The notes beneath the pieces were generated by a model. It saw only the letters and a list, made by a program, of their open reading frames with translations, had not been told where the DNA came from and ran no database searches. The position numbers and the translations under genes were made by a program. A DNA stretch of 64,000 nt from Streptomyces sp. NBC_01298 (lineage in GTDB: Bacteria > Actinomycetota > Actinomycetes > Streptomycetales > Streptomycetaceae): assembly GCF_035978755.1 (NCBI RefSeq), contig NZ_CP108414.1, forward strand, positions 8,556,001 to 8,620,000. The letters run 5' to 3'. This document shows positions 1-8,162 of this stretch, piece after piece. Every line of letters begins with the position of its first letter. The stretch's first letter is position 1.

Positions 1-112
1 CAGGGCTCCGGCCGTGACCGAAGGGGACCAGGGCTGAGCCGCTGGTAGGGCGACGCGCGGTGTCCTGCCCGGTGGCAGCCTGTCCGGGGCCCCGAGCGGG
101 AGACTGCCGCCC

Positions 113-1186
113 ATGGACCTGGACTCGGTGATGGTGGAGCTGACCGCGGTACGCCCGGCGGATTTCACCGTGGCACGGAACGCGCACGCGGCTCAGGCCC
201 GGGAGGCCGGTAAGCGGGAGCTAGGCCGTCTCTTTCGGATCTTGCCTGGCCCGCGCCGCCCGGCACCGCACCTCGCCGCGCTGCCGGGGCACCCGAGTAC
301 GTCCAGTACGCGGGAGCCCCGGCAGCGCGCCGAGGCACGGCACCGGACGACGCGGGCCTGACCGGCAAGATCCGAAAGAGACGGCCTAGCCGCCGCGATC
401 TCCGGACTGCGCAAGCCGACCGTCGCGGTGTGGACCGCCGGACTGCCGGCCCGCCTCCGGCCCGAGGAGACCCGCCAGTTCCTCCAGCTCGGCGAGGCAC
501 TGCGCGGTGCGCACCGGACGCTGGACGGCGCACAGCTGCGGAAGCTGTCGCACGATCAGCATGCGGTGATCGGCGGCCTCGCGGCCATGGCGCGCTCACT
601 GGCCGCCGAGGCCGGCCAGACCGTGAGCAAGCCCGTGCTCCACGAGGTCGAGCAGATCCTCCACGCGGTCCTCGCCGACGGTGACGTCGCCGCGCGATGG
701 GCGGCGGGCCGGCTGACGAAGGCTCCGGACGGCGTGGTCGGCTTCACCGGCCTGGAACCGCTCCCCGGTGCTGCTCCGCCCCGGCCGGAGGCGGCGGCGG
801 CCCGACCGGCCGGCCCGGAGTCACGACGGACCCGGACAGCGGGTGCGGGCGGGCGGGAGGGGCAGGCCCGGCGTGAGCGTGCGGAGGCAGCCCGGGCGTC
901 CGCCCGGGCCTCCGCACGGGCGGAGTTCGCCGAAGCCCGGACCGAGGCGGACCGCCTGCGTGCCGCACAGGACGCGGCACAGGAGCTGTCGGACGGTGCG
1001 GCGGCCGAGGTGTCCGCGATCGAGGAGGAGATGAGGACCGTCCGCGAGCGGCTGGAGGCGGCGACCAGGGCGCGTGCGGATGCCGCCGCCGGCTTGCGCG
1101 AGGCCGGGCGGGCGGCCGCGAAGGCGCGGCGGCGGGCGGAGAGCGCCGCACGGAAGGCCGAGAAGCTCGGCGGTGCCAAGGAGTGA
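113..1186 (+). pseudogene. Conserved actinobacterial protein of unknown function, split by a MITE
   Basis: The two halves (from ATG 113, and the continuation to TGA 1184-1186) lie in the same reading frame on either side of the palindromic element at 221-389. Removing one 165-bp unit (element plus one TA copy) joins GKREL directly to AAAISGLRKPTVAVW and gives a continuous protein of about 302 residues. The restored N-terminus (PADFTVARNAHAAQAREAGKREL) looks like a widespread actinobacterial family of unknown function. The C-terminal half, after about residue 180, is Ala/Arg/Glu-rich and probably coiled coil. The insertion is a multiple of three but brings an in-frame TGA at 359-361, so the native product stops there. 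GTG at 428 could restart translation, but no ribosome binding site is visible. The start at 113 has GGGAG about 10 nt upstream. Seen: frame continuity. Inferred: recent inactivation. Confidence 0.8.
221..389. mobile_element. MITE copy 1 (non-autonomous palindromic element)
   Basis: A 169-bp segment is bounded by CTAG on both sides and carries perfect terminal inverted repeats of about 25 bp, starting GGCCGTCTCTTTCGGATCTT. The interior arms are also largely complementary, so almost the whole element can fold into one long hairpin. It encodes no transposase. The CTAG target with a duplicated TA is what IS5-family (IS427-type) elements generate, so an element of that kind elsewhere in the genome probably mobilises it. 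A second copy of identical length lies at 2552-2720. The family assignment is inference. Confidence 0.85.
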
Positions 1187-1239
1187 GTCGAAGGGGTGGG
1201 TCGCCGGACCGGCGATCGGCCTCGGCCGCCCGGATCGCA

Positions 1240-2481
1240 TCAGGCCGAACGAGAGGTGGTGGCGATGGCCAGTCGCGTGCGCGCGGCGGCCCTGACCTCC
1301 GTGGTCTCCATCGGGTCGTCGCGCAGCGTCGCGATCCGCTCCCGGGTCTCGGGGCGGTCCGGTGCGTGGGCGATGCCCAGCAGCCGGGTCCGTTCCTCGC
1401 AGTCCCAGAGGGACTCGGTATGGGTGGTGTCGAGGTCGCAGGGGTCGATGACGGCGAGCGCCCGCAGGTAGTCGGCCCGCTCGTAGGAGTGTGGGGTGTG
1501 CAGCCAGAGCCGGCGCAGCACGGGGGCGGCTTCGGCCGCGGCGGCGCCGAAGAGGGCGAGCCGGTTCGCCGTCACGTCGGGGCCGCACCAATCCCCGTTC
1601 CGCCACTGCTCGGAGAGTTCGGCCAGGAGTCCCGGCAGTGCTTCGGGGCCGGGATGATCGGCCAGGACGTCCTTCCCCATCCGAGACAACCACTCGCGTC
1701 CGTCCGATGCCCACTCCCGGGCGGCCGGCACCGCACGGGGTCCGAGGCGGTTGACGGCCCGCCGCAGGCGGGGCAGCGGCCTGCGGCCGTCCGCGGTGCC
1801 GAGTGAGGGAACGAGAGGGATCAGGGCCTCGGTTGGCTCCCGGACGTTAAGCGCCCGCAGCGCGTCGATCTTCGTGTAGCCGTCGGTGTCGTCGGTGCCG
1901 TCGGCGGCCAGCAGGGCGAGCAGTTCCTCTTCGCGCAGAGCCTCCAGTGACGGCCGCGGAGCGAACGGGGAATCCCGCGCCTCGATCCCGAACCGGGTCC
2001 ACACCTCGGAAGCCGACGGAAGGTCTCCCTCCCCACCGATCCGGCCCCGCGCGACATCGCCCAGATCGTCCCACCACTCGGCCGGCCACTCCGTCGAAAC
2101 CGACTCCAGTACGCGGACCCAGTGCTCGCCCTCCCGGACGTAGGCCCGAAGCCCCTCACGGGCTTCCTCCGAGCCCGCCAGGGCCAGCAGCTCGAGCACC
2201 GAGGAGGCGCGCGACCACTCCTCCTCGTTCCCCGCGAGCTGATCGACGACCGGCGTCGGCGACAGGTCCAAGTCCCGGAGCAGCCGGGCCAGGTAGAGGG
2301 CGCGGGAGTCCGACTGATCCCACTTCCAGTCCCGCCGGATCCCGTCGTACACGAACGGTGCGGCGGCCGCCGGGTTCTGCGCGGCGCGCACCGCGCCCAG
2401 GCCGCGGCCGCGCTGCAGCAGCCCTTCGAGGCAGTCGGGGGCTGCATGGGGCGGTGTGCGGGTCTCGTCGTCACGGCTCAT
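1240..2481 (-). CDS. HEAT-like repeat protein of unknown function
   Basis: A 413-residue protein without signal peptide or membrane segment. It is rich in short helical blocks with Leu/Ala periodicity (for example EALLPLV-type and RALAVIDP segments), which suggests HEAT/armadillo-like solenoid repeats, but I recognise no named family. Function is unknown; such proteins usually act as scaffolds in the cytoplasm. The frame opens at a TTG at 2520, but ATG at 2481 (product begins MSRDDETRTPP) is preferred because GCAGGG precedes it by about 9 nt; GTG 2484 is an alternative. The gene is convergent with the broken gene at 113-1186 and is followed upstream by MITE copy 2. Confidence 0.6.
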   Translation of the reverse strand: MSRDDETRTPPHAAPDCLEGLLQRGRGLGAVRAAQNPAAAAPFVYDGIRRDWKWDQSDSRALYLARLLRDLDLSPTPVVDQLAGNEEEWSRASSVLELLALAGSEEAREGLRAYVREGEHWVRVLESVSTEWPAEWWDDLGDVARGRIGGEGDLPSASEVWTRFGIEARDSPFAPRPSLEALREEELLALLAADGTDDTDGYTKIDALRALNVREPTEALIPLVPSLGTADGRRPLPRLRRAVNRLGPRAVPAAREWASDGREWLSRMGKDVLADHPGPEALPGLLAELSEQWRNGDWCGPDVTANRLALFGAAAAEAAPVLRRLWLHTPHSYERADYLRALAVIDPCDLDTTHTESLWDCEERTRLLGIAHAPDRPETRERIATLRDDPMETTEVRAAARTRLAIATTSRSA

Positions 2482-2551
2482 CACCGCGCACCCTGCCCGA
2501 CCAGGGGTGCGCCCGTCCAAGCGATATCGCCGTTCCGTTTCACGGCATCAC

Positions 2552-2720
2552 CTAGGCCGTCTCTTTCGGATCTTGTCGGCCGAGCTCGTGGCGTCTGGTG
2601 CCGTGCCTGGGCGTGCTGTCGGGGCGCTCGCGTACTGGGCGTACGTGGTCGCCTCGGCAGTGCGGCCAGGCGCGGTGCCAGGCGTCGCGGGCCCGGCAAG
2701 ATCCGAAAGAGACGGCCTAG
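2552..2720. mobile_element. MITE copy 2, inverted relative to copy 1
   Basis: A 169-bp element with the same terminal inverted repeats and the same flanking CTAG as the element at 221-389. Its interior aligns without gaps better to the reverse complement of copy 1 (shared blocks such as GGTGCCGTGCCT and CGTACTGG-CGTAC), so the two copies lie in opposite orientation. The right-hand CTAG (2717-2720) supplies the TAG stop of the neighbouring ATP-grasp gene. The TIRs are intact but the interior has diverged from copy 1, so the two insertions are not immediate duplicates. As transcribed RNA it would form a long hairpin between the two minus-strand genes. Confidence 0.85.
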
Positions 2721-3505
2721 CCCTTGGCGCGGTTCAGGGTCAGGGCAGCCAGGGCCTCGGGGGCGCCCGGCTGGTCGCGGATGCCGGGGAAGGCGTTGAC
2801 GTCCACGATGAGGGGGGAGCCGTCGGCGGTGGCGATGATGTCGACGCCGTAGACGTCCAGGGAGTAGACCTCGCCGACCCGGCGGGTCAGATCCGACCAT
2901 CCCTCCGGGAGGCGGGGCAGGGGGAGGGTCGGGCCGCGGCCTTCCGGGGAGAGTTCGGAGCGGCGCAGGGCCGCGAAGACGCGGTCTCCGATCGCCCAGA
3001 GTTTGTGGTCCCAGCCGCTGTTCGGGGCGAAGGCCTGTATCACCACGGGCTCGTCGGGCCAGGACCCGGCCAACTCCCCGAGGCGGACCGTGTCGTCGAC
3101 CCGGGCCACGAGGTCCCCGCGGCGGCTGTGGCGGCTCTTGACGACAACGGGGGAGCCCGGTGAGGCGTCGGCCGCCCACCGTGCGAGGGGGCCGACGGTA
3201 CGGGTCCGCGCGAACGGCAGCCCGGACCGGACGGCCAGCTCCGCCATCAGGGTGCGGTCCTGGCAGAGCGTGGTGGCCGCGGCGGAGTTCACCACCGGCG
3301 CCCCGAGCCGTTCCAGGCGCCGGGCCAGTTCCAGGCCGGACGGGGTGTGCGCCTTGAGGAGGTACGCGTCCGCCGGGGCTCCGAGGGCCGCGTCCGGTGC
3401 GCCGGGATCCAGCAGCTCCACTCCGTGCCCGGCGGCCCGGAGGAGGCCGGCCGTCGCCGAGAGCAGCGGATGCCCGGGGTTGTCCGTGATCAGGCCGATC
3501 CTCAT
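2717..3505 (-). CDS. RimK-like ATP-grasp ligase (second of a pair)
   Basis: A 262-residue ATP-grasp protein. The product starts MRIGLITDNPGHP with a pre-ATP-grasp fold. It then shows the nucleotide-binding strand PVVVKSRHS (about residue 120), VIQAFAPNSG, and the metal/ATP motif VYGVDIIATADG...LIVDVNAFPG near the C-terminus, which resembles RimK/LysX peptide-type ligases. Such enzymes activate a carboxylate as an acyl-phosphate and join it to an amine; the substrate here is unknown. ATG at 3505-3503 overlaps the TGA of the upstream gene (ATGA), so the two are translationally coupled. The stop codon TAG lies in the CTAG at the edge of MITE copy 2. No precursor-peptide gene is visible nearby. 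Confidence 0.75.
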   Translation of the reverse strand: MRIGLITDNPGHPLLSATAGLLRAAGHGVELLDPGAPDAALGAPADAYLLKAHTPSGLELARRLERLGAPVVNSAAATTLCQDRTLMAELAVRSGLPFARTRTVGPLARWAADASPGSPVVVKSRHSRRGDLVARVDDTVRLGELAGSWPDEPVVIQAFAPNSGWDHKLWAIGDRVFAALRRSELSPEGRGPTLPLPRLPEGWSDLTRRVGEVYSLDVYGVDIIATADGSPLIVDVNAFPGIRDQPGAPEALAALTLNRAKG

Positions 3506-4533
3506 ACGGGCTCTCCCGTGGGGGCCGCCGGACCAACGGCCGCCGGAGCAACGGCCACCGGAGCAACGGCCACCGGGGCAACGGCCGCCGGGGTGCCGGC
3601 CGTTGGCGTGACAGCCCCCGGAGCAGCGGTCGTTGTGGCCGCCGTGGCCTGGACGGGGATCGACACGGTCCGGCCGGGCCACTGCGCGAGGGCGGACCCG
3701 GCTTCGGGGCAGGGCCGTGAACCGGCGCCCCGCGCGAGGCCCAGTACCGCGCGGGCCACCCGGGCCGCCGCGTCCGGGACCTGACGGAAGCTCGGGAAGT
3801 CGTTCACGTCCACGACCACCGGCCCGTCGGGCCCCAGCAGCACGTCCACCCCGTACAGGTCGAGGCCGTAGACCTCCCCGACCCGCGCGCCGATCTCCGC
3901 GATCTCCGCGGACAGCGGGACGAGGCGCTCCGGGACGGAGCTGTCCGGATGCAGGGGAGAGCGGCGCTCCGTGGCGAAGAGCTCGCCGCCGACCGCGTAC
4001 ACCTTGAGGTCGGTGCCCGAGTTCGGGACGTACGGCTGGGCGACGAGCATGCCCTCGCCGGCGAGTTCGGGGAGCAGCAAGGCCAGCCGCTGCGGCGAGG
4101 AGACCAGGTGGACGGCGCGCCCGGAGCTGCCGTCGGAGGGTTTGACGACCAGCGGGTACTCCGACGCCGGGATCTGCGCCAGCAGCTCCGGCCGGGCCAC
4201 CGCGTAGGTCGGCGGCAGCGGCAGTCCCCGGCCGCGCCCGATGGCGGCGGCCAGCGCCTTGTCCCGTACGCCCCGGATGGCGCGGGCGTCGTTGACGGTG
4301 GTCGCGCCGGCCGCGGCGGCGGCTTCGAGCAGGGTCAGTCCGGGCCCGCCGGACACCGTCTTGAGGACCCAGGCGTCATGGGCTCCGGCATCCACGGCCT
4401 CGCTCATCCGCAGCAGCGAGCCCCCGGGCCGCAGCACGTCCACCCGGTGGCCCCAGGCCTTCAGTTGCCGGACCACCTCGTTCGGCATGCCGTCGTGTCG
4501 ATAGTGCTCCTCCACCAGGAAGCAGAGCCTCAT
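3502..4533 (-). CDS. RimK-like ATP-grasp ligase with Ala/Pro/Val repeat tail
   Basis: A 343-residue paralogue of the downstream gene. The ATP-grasp core spans about residues 1-270, with YPLVVKPSDGSSGRAV (lysine of the ATP pocket), VAQPYVPNSGTDLKVY, and YGVDVLLGPDGPVVVDVNDFPS. A low-complexity tail rich in Ala, Pro, Val and Thr follows, carrying a pentapeptide-type repeat (VAPVA) coded by a 15-bp tandem repeat. The start MRLCFLVEEHYR at 4533 is chosen over the longer frame to 4611 because GGGGAAGG stands just before it. It is first of a two-gene operon with a 4-nt ATGA overlap. The reaction is probably amide-bond formation; the substrate is unknown. The tail has no counterpart in the partner and may be a flexible linker. 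Confidence 0.75.
   Translation of the reverse strand: MRLCFLVEEHYRHDGMPNEVVRQLKAWGHRVDVLRPGGSLLRMSEAVDAGAHDAWVLKTVSGGPGLTLLEAAAAAGATTVNDARAIRGVRDKALAAAIGRGRGLPLPPTYAVARPELLAQIPASEYPLVVKPSDGSSGRAVHLVSSPQRLALLLPELAGEGMLVAQPYVPNSGTDLKVYAVGGELFATERRSPLHPDSSVPERLVPLSAEIAEIGARVGEVYGLDLYGVDVLLGPDGPVVVDVNDFPSFRQVPDAAARVARAVLGLARGAGSRPCPEAGSALAQWPGRTVSIPVQATAATTTAAPGAVTPTAGTPAAVAPVAVAPVAVAPAAVGPAAPTGEPV
3528..3602 (-). repeat. 15-bp tandem repeat (5 units) in the ligase tail
   Basis: Five contiguous 15-bp units of the type CCGGAGCAACGGCCA keep the reading frame and encode Ala-Val-Ala-Pro-Val-like pentapeptides in the C-terminal tail of the upstream ATP-grasp gene. Units 2 and 3 are identical and the outer units have diverged. 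Because the unit length is a multiple of three, copy-number change would alter tail length without a frameshift. Confidence 0.8.
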
Positions 4534-4986
4534 GGACCTTCCCCATATTCCCCGGACGTCCGCCGATCCCGTCCGGCGAGTTGTGACGTCACAGGATGTC
4601 ATGGGCCGCAATGTGATGATCGGTCCGTGTCCGCGGCAACCCGCGAGGTCGGCGCGGGGGCGGGTTTCGCCTCAGCCGGTCGCCCTCCCGTCGCCCGTCG
4701 GTGGTCTGCCCGTCGCCCTCCCGTCGTCCGTCGGTCGCCCTCCCGTCGTCCGGTATCCGGCCGGATTCCGCCCGGTCGCCGTCCGGCCACCGAGACGCGG
4801 GTGGGCCGGGTGGCGTGAGCTCGCGATTTCCCTTCCGGCCAAAGGGCGACAGAAGGACCCTTACCGGTCGCGGTTGAGCGGAAAACTTGTCAGAGGCTGC
4901 CCAAATCGATCAACAACTCTCCTATAGTGATGCCTCGTTGCCAGGAACCTTCTCCTCCATTTACGCCCGGTATGAGGCTTTGATTG
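4534..4986. other. Divergent intergenic region upstream of the conservon
   Basis: This 453-bp gap separates the leftward ATP-grasp pair from the rightward conservon. About 4680-4755 holds imperfect repeats of the type GTCGCCCTCCCGTCG. The stretch 4860-4935 is unusually AT-rich for this genome and contains TATAGT at 4924-4929, a good -10 candidate about 58 bp before the conservon start. No convincing -35 was identified. No coding potential was seen. Confidence 0.5.
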
Positions 4987-6684
4987 ATGACGGCGTCGCC
5001 CTCCCCCCTTCGCCCCTCCGCGCTGGCCCTGCTGATCACCGCAGTCGCCGGCGGCGCGCTCACCACGGCGGCGGTGGCCGCGGCCCCGTCGTCCATCGCC
5101 ACCGCCCTCGGCTGGTTCGCCGGCGCGGGCGTCCTCTTGCTAGCGGTATCGGCCTTCGCCGTGACCTGGTGCCTGCGCACCTCCCGGGTCCAGCGCGGCC
5201 GGATCACCGCACTGGGCGCCGAACTGGCCGCCCGTGACGGGCACATCGCCCGGCTGATCGCCGACGCGACCCGTGACGCGGCCGCGCACACCGCCGAACG
5301 CTCCCGCCTCACCGGCGAACACGCCGCGGTACTGGACCGGCTGACCGCCGACCACGCCGCCGCGCTGGAGCACCTGACGGGCGCGCACTCCGCCGAACTC
5401 GACGGACTGGCCGCCGCCCAGAACACCTCCCGCGAACGGCTCGGCGCGGAGCTGCGCCGAGCCGAGTCGGGCCGGGCCGCCGCCATGGCCGCGGCCGCCA
5501 ACGCCGCCGGACGCATGCAGGCGCTGGCCACCGGCATGCTCGCCGACCTGCGCGACATGGAGCACCGGCACGCCGACGAGGACGTCCTCGGCGACCTGCT
5601 CCACCTCGACCACCGCACCGCCCAGGCCGGCCGCCTCGCCGACTCCATCGCCGTGCTCACCGGGGCCCGTTCGGGCCGCCGCTGGGCCAAGCCCATCGTC
5701 ATGGAGTCGATCCTGCGCGGCGCGATGGGCCGCATCGGCGGCTACCAGCGGGTCAGGCTCCACTCCACCAGCGACGCCGCCGTCGCCGGGCACGCGGCCG
5801 AGGGCGTCATGCACGCACTCGCCGAACTCCTCGACAACGCCGCCAACTTCTCCCCGCCGACCGCCGAGGTCCACGTCTACGTGGAGGAGGTGCCGTCCGG
5901 GATCGTCATCACCGTCGAGGACAGCGGCCTCGTCATGAGCGAGGTCCAGCTGCGCCGCGCCGAGCAGGCCGTGACCGCCGCCTCCCTGGACCTGGCCGGA
6001 CTGTCCGGCACCCGGCTCGGCCTCGCCGTCGTCGGCCGGCTCGCCCGCAAGCACGGGCTGACCGTCTCCTTCCGGCCCTCCGCCCGCGGCGGTACGGGCG
6101 CCCTGATGATGCTCCCGCAGGAGCTGATCAGCCGCACGCCCGCCGAAACCCCCGCCGCGCCGCTCGCCGTCCCGGCGCAGCGGTCGGCCCCGGTCGCGCC
6201 GCAGGCCCCCGCCGGGTCCGCGGCTCCCGCCGGGGCCGGGCCCGAGCCCGAGGCCGTGCACGACACCGCCGCCGGTCAGGAAGACACCGTCCGCGCGCAG
6301 GACCGTACGGCGGTGGACGGCGGGACCGCGGTCCCCGGCGCAGCCGGCACCGGCACCGGCACCGGGGAAGGCGCCGACTCCGAATCCACCGGCGAGCACC
6401 CGCACTTCGGGGACAGCGGCCTGCCCCAGCGCCGTCGCGGCCGGACCCTGGCCGCCGCCCACCCCGAGGGCGCCGACGGCGCGGGCACCGATCCCCGTAC
6501 GGCCCCGGCCACCGGCTCCGCCCCCGGCGGCGCGTCCCGGTCGGCCGCACGGTTCGGCAGCTTCCGCCAGGCCGTACGAGGCACCGCGACACCGGGCGCG
6601 GCAGACGCCGGAGCCCCGGGCGGCCCCGGCGAAGAGCAGCAGCCCGCGCACACCACAGACCCGGAAGGCAACACGCGATCATGA
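4987..6684 (+). CDS. cvnA: Conservon sensor protein CvnA (histidine-kinase-like)
   Basis: A 565-residue membrane sensor heading a conservon. Two hydrophobic segments near the N-terminus (about residues 12-34 and 42-62) anchor it. A long Ala/Glu/His-rich coiled-coil stretch with repeats such as LTADHAAALEHLTGAHSAEL follows (about 75-190). A GHKL ATPase domain then shows the N-box ELLDNAANFSPP and a G-box EDSGLVMS. A Pro/Ala/Gly-rich tail of about 170 residues ends it. ATG 4987 is preferred over TTG 4984, with GAGG about 9 nt upstream. CvnA proteins are thought to signal to the roadblock/GTPase partners encoded next. The stop overlaps the next start (ATGA). Confidence 0.88.
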   Translation: MTASPSPLRPSALALLITAVAGGALTTAAVAAAPSSIATALGWFAGAGVLLLAVSAFAVTWCLRTSRVQRGRITALGAELAARDGHIARLIADATRDAAAHTAERSRLTGEHAAVLDRLTADHAAALEHLTGAHSAELDGLAAAQNTSRERLGAELRRAESGRAAAMAAAANAAGRMQALATGMLADLRDMEHRHADEDVLGDLLHLDHRTAQAGRLADSIAVLTGARSGRRWAKPIVMESILRGAMGRIGGYQRVRLHSTSDAAVAGHAAEGVMHALAELLDNAANFSPPTAEVHVYVEEVPSGIVITVEDSGLVMSEVQLRRAEQAVTAASLDLAGLSGTRLGLAVVGRLARKHGLTVSFRPSARGGTGALMMLPQELISRTPAETPAAPLAVPAQRSAPVAPQAPAGSAAPAGAGPEPEAVHDTAAGQEDTVRAQDRTAVDGGTAVPGAAGTGTGTGEGADSESTGEHPHFGDSGLPQRRRGRTLAAAHPEGADGAGTDPRTAPATGSAPGGASRSAARFGSFRQAVRGTATPGAADAGAPGGPGEEQQPAHTTDPEGNTRS

Positions 6685-7082
6685 CCGGCTTCACCACCGA
6701 CGAGACGCTCAACTGGCTCCTGGAAGGCCTCCTGGAGCGCACACCGGGCGCCCGCCACGCCCTCGTGCTCTCCCGCGACGGCCTCAAGCTGTGCCGCACG
6801 CCCGAGCTCTCCGTCGACCAGGCCGACCAGCTCGCCGCGATCGCCGCCGGCATCCAGAGCCTGTCCCACGGGGCGTCCATCGAGTTCGGCGACGGCACCG
6901 GCGGAGTCCGCTCTGCGATGGCCGAGTTCTACGGCGGGATCCTGTTCATCGTCGAGGCCGGCGAGGGGGCGCACCTGGCACTCGTCGCGGGCGAGGACGC
7001 CGACGCCGGGCTGGTCGGTCACAACATGTCCGAACTGGTCGAGCAGCTCGGCGAACACCTCATCGCCAGGCCCCGGGGATGA
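6681..7082 (+). CDS. cvnB: Conservon roadblock/LC7 protein CvnB
   Basis: A 133-residue roadblock/LC7-fold protein (LNWLLEGLLERTPGARHALVLSRDGL at the N-terminus, typical of the family; length normal). Known conservon biology: CvnB associates with the sensor CvnA and the small GTPase CvnD, acting as an adaptor or GTPase-regulating subunit much like MglB. It overlaps its neighbours by ATGA at both ends, so the five upstream genes of the operon are tightly coupled. No oddities were seen. Confidence 0.9.
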   Translation: MTGFTTDETLNWLLEGLLERTPGARHALVLSRDGLKLCRTPELSVDQADQLAAIAAGIQSLSHGASIEFGDGTGGVRSAMAEFYGGILFIVEAGEGAHLALVAGEDADAGLVGHNMSELVEQLGEHLIARPRG

Positions 7083-7441
7083 GCCGGACCCGGCCGGGCC
7101 GGGACGATTCGCCGGACCGGCTGTACACCCTCACCGGTGGCCGCAGCCGCTCCGGATCCGATGTCTTCGACCTGGTCACCCTGGTCGTCGCCGAAAGCGA
7201 TCCGGTGCCCGGCATGCAGTCCGAGCACGCCGCGATCCTGCGCATGTGCCAGTTCCCGACGGCCGTCGTGGAGATCGCGGCCGAGCTGGCACTGCCGGTG
7301 TCGATCGTACGGATCCTGCTGGCCGACCTGCTCGCCACCGGACGGATCCGCGCCCGGCACCCGCGTACGGCGAACTCGGCGTACAGCTTTACCGACCCCG
7401 ACATCCTGGAGCAGGTGCTCGTTGGACTCCGCAATCTCTGA
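7079..7441 (+). CDS. cvnC: Conservon DUF742 protein CvnC
   Basis: A 120-residue DUF742 protein. The N-terminus has the family pattern LYTLTGGRSRS, followed by a winged-helix-like core (QFPTAVVEIAAELALPVSIVRILLADLL) and a short C-terminus. The family is the constant third member of conservons and is thought to be a DNA-binding-like or adaptor component; its exact role is not established. The start ATG 7079 overlaps the cvnB stop. The 3' end overlaps the proposed TTG start of the GTPase gene by 20 nt. Confidence 0.88.
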   Translation: MSRTRPGRDDSPDRLYTLTGGRSRSGSDVFDLVTLVVAESDPVPGMQSEHAAILRMCQFPTAVVEIAAELALPVSIVRILLADLLATGRIRARHPRTANSAYSFTDPDILEQVLVGLRNL

Positions 7442-8162
7442 CGCGACGATCCCCGAAGCCGCGTCGCCGACCCCGGCCGCCGAGTACCGGGCCACCGAGT
7501 ACCCGGCCGGCGAGTACCGGGCCACCGAACCGGCTCGGCCCCGCCAGGCACTGCGCAGTACGGCCGACAACGGGCTGAAGATCGTCATCGTGGGCGGTTT
7601 CGGCGTCGGCAAGACCACGATGGTCCGCTCGGTCAGCGAGATCCGCCCGCTGAACACCGAAGAGACCATGACCAAGGCCGGCGAGGCCGTGGACGACACC
7701 CACGGGATCGCCGGGAAGAGCGCCACCACGGTGGCCTTCGACTTCGGGCGCATCACCCTCGACGCCCGCAACGTGCTCTACCTGTTCGGCGCCCCCGGCC
7801 AGGAGCGCTTCTGGTTCCTGTGGGACCGGCTGTTCTCCGGCACCCTCGGCGCGGTCGTCCTCGTCGACACCCGGCGCCTGGCGGACTCCTGGTACGCCAT
7901 CGACCGGCTCGAACACCACGGCACGCCCTTCGTCGTGGCCTGCAACGACTTCGGCGGCCCCGAGCACACCCGGGAGCAGATCCGCGCCGCCCTGGACCTG
8001 CCCGACGCCATCCCGCTGGTGTTCTGCGACGCCCGCTCCCGGGAGTCCAGCAAGCAGGTCCTGATCTCCCTCGTCCAGCACCTCCAGACGGCCGCGCTGT
8101 CGAGCGACCGGCCGAGTCTTCAGCAGAGCCCCCTGTCCCAGACCCCGGAGCCCACCCCGTGA
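7422..8162 (+). CDS. cvnD: Conservon GTP-binding protein CvnD
   Basis: A 246-residue small GTPase of the conservon/MglA-like group. Walker A GGFGVGKTT sits at about residues 58-66, with the switch-region sequence LFGAPGQERF further on. The first 45 residues form a variable extension with a repeated EYRATE motif. The proposed TTG start at 7422 has GGAG 10 nt upstream and lies inside cvnC; a later start would lose the extension but keep the GTPase domain. The stop TGA overlaps the GTG of the P450 gene. In known conservons the GTP-bound state is thought to be modulated by the sensor and roadblock proteins. Confidence 0.88.
   Translation: MDSAISDATIPEAASPTPAAEYRATEYPAGEYRATEPARPRQALRSTADNGLKIVIVGGFGVGKTTMVRSVSEIRPLNTEETMTKAGEAVDDTHGIAGKSATTVAFDFGRITLDARNVLYLFGAPGQERFWFLWDRLFSGTLGAVVLVDTRRLADSWYAIDRLEHHGTPFVVACNDFGGPEHTREQIRAALDLPDAIPLVFCDARSRESSKQVLISLVQHLQTAALSSDRPSLQQSPLSQTPEPTP

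Noticed and set aside
113..361. Independent 82-residue protein
   Set aside because: Its last third is the MITE sequence and the frame continues after the element, so it is the broken front of a larger gene.
2717..4533. Microviridin or lanthipeptide-type peptide cluster
   Set aside because: ATP-grasp enzymes alone are present; no precursor peptide, cyclase, protease or dedicated exporter was found in the flanking DNA.
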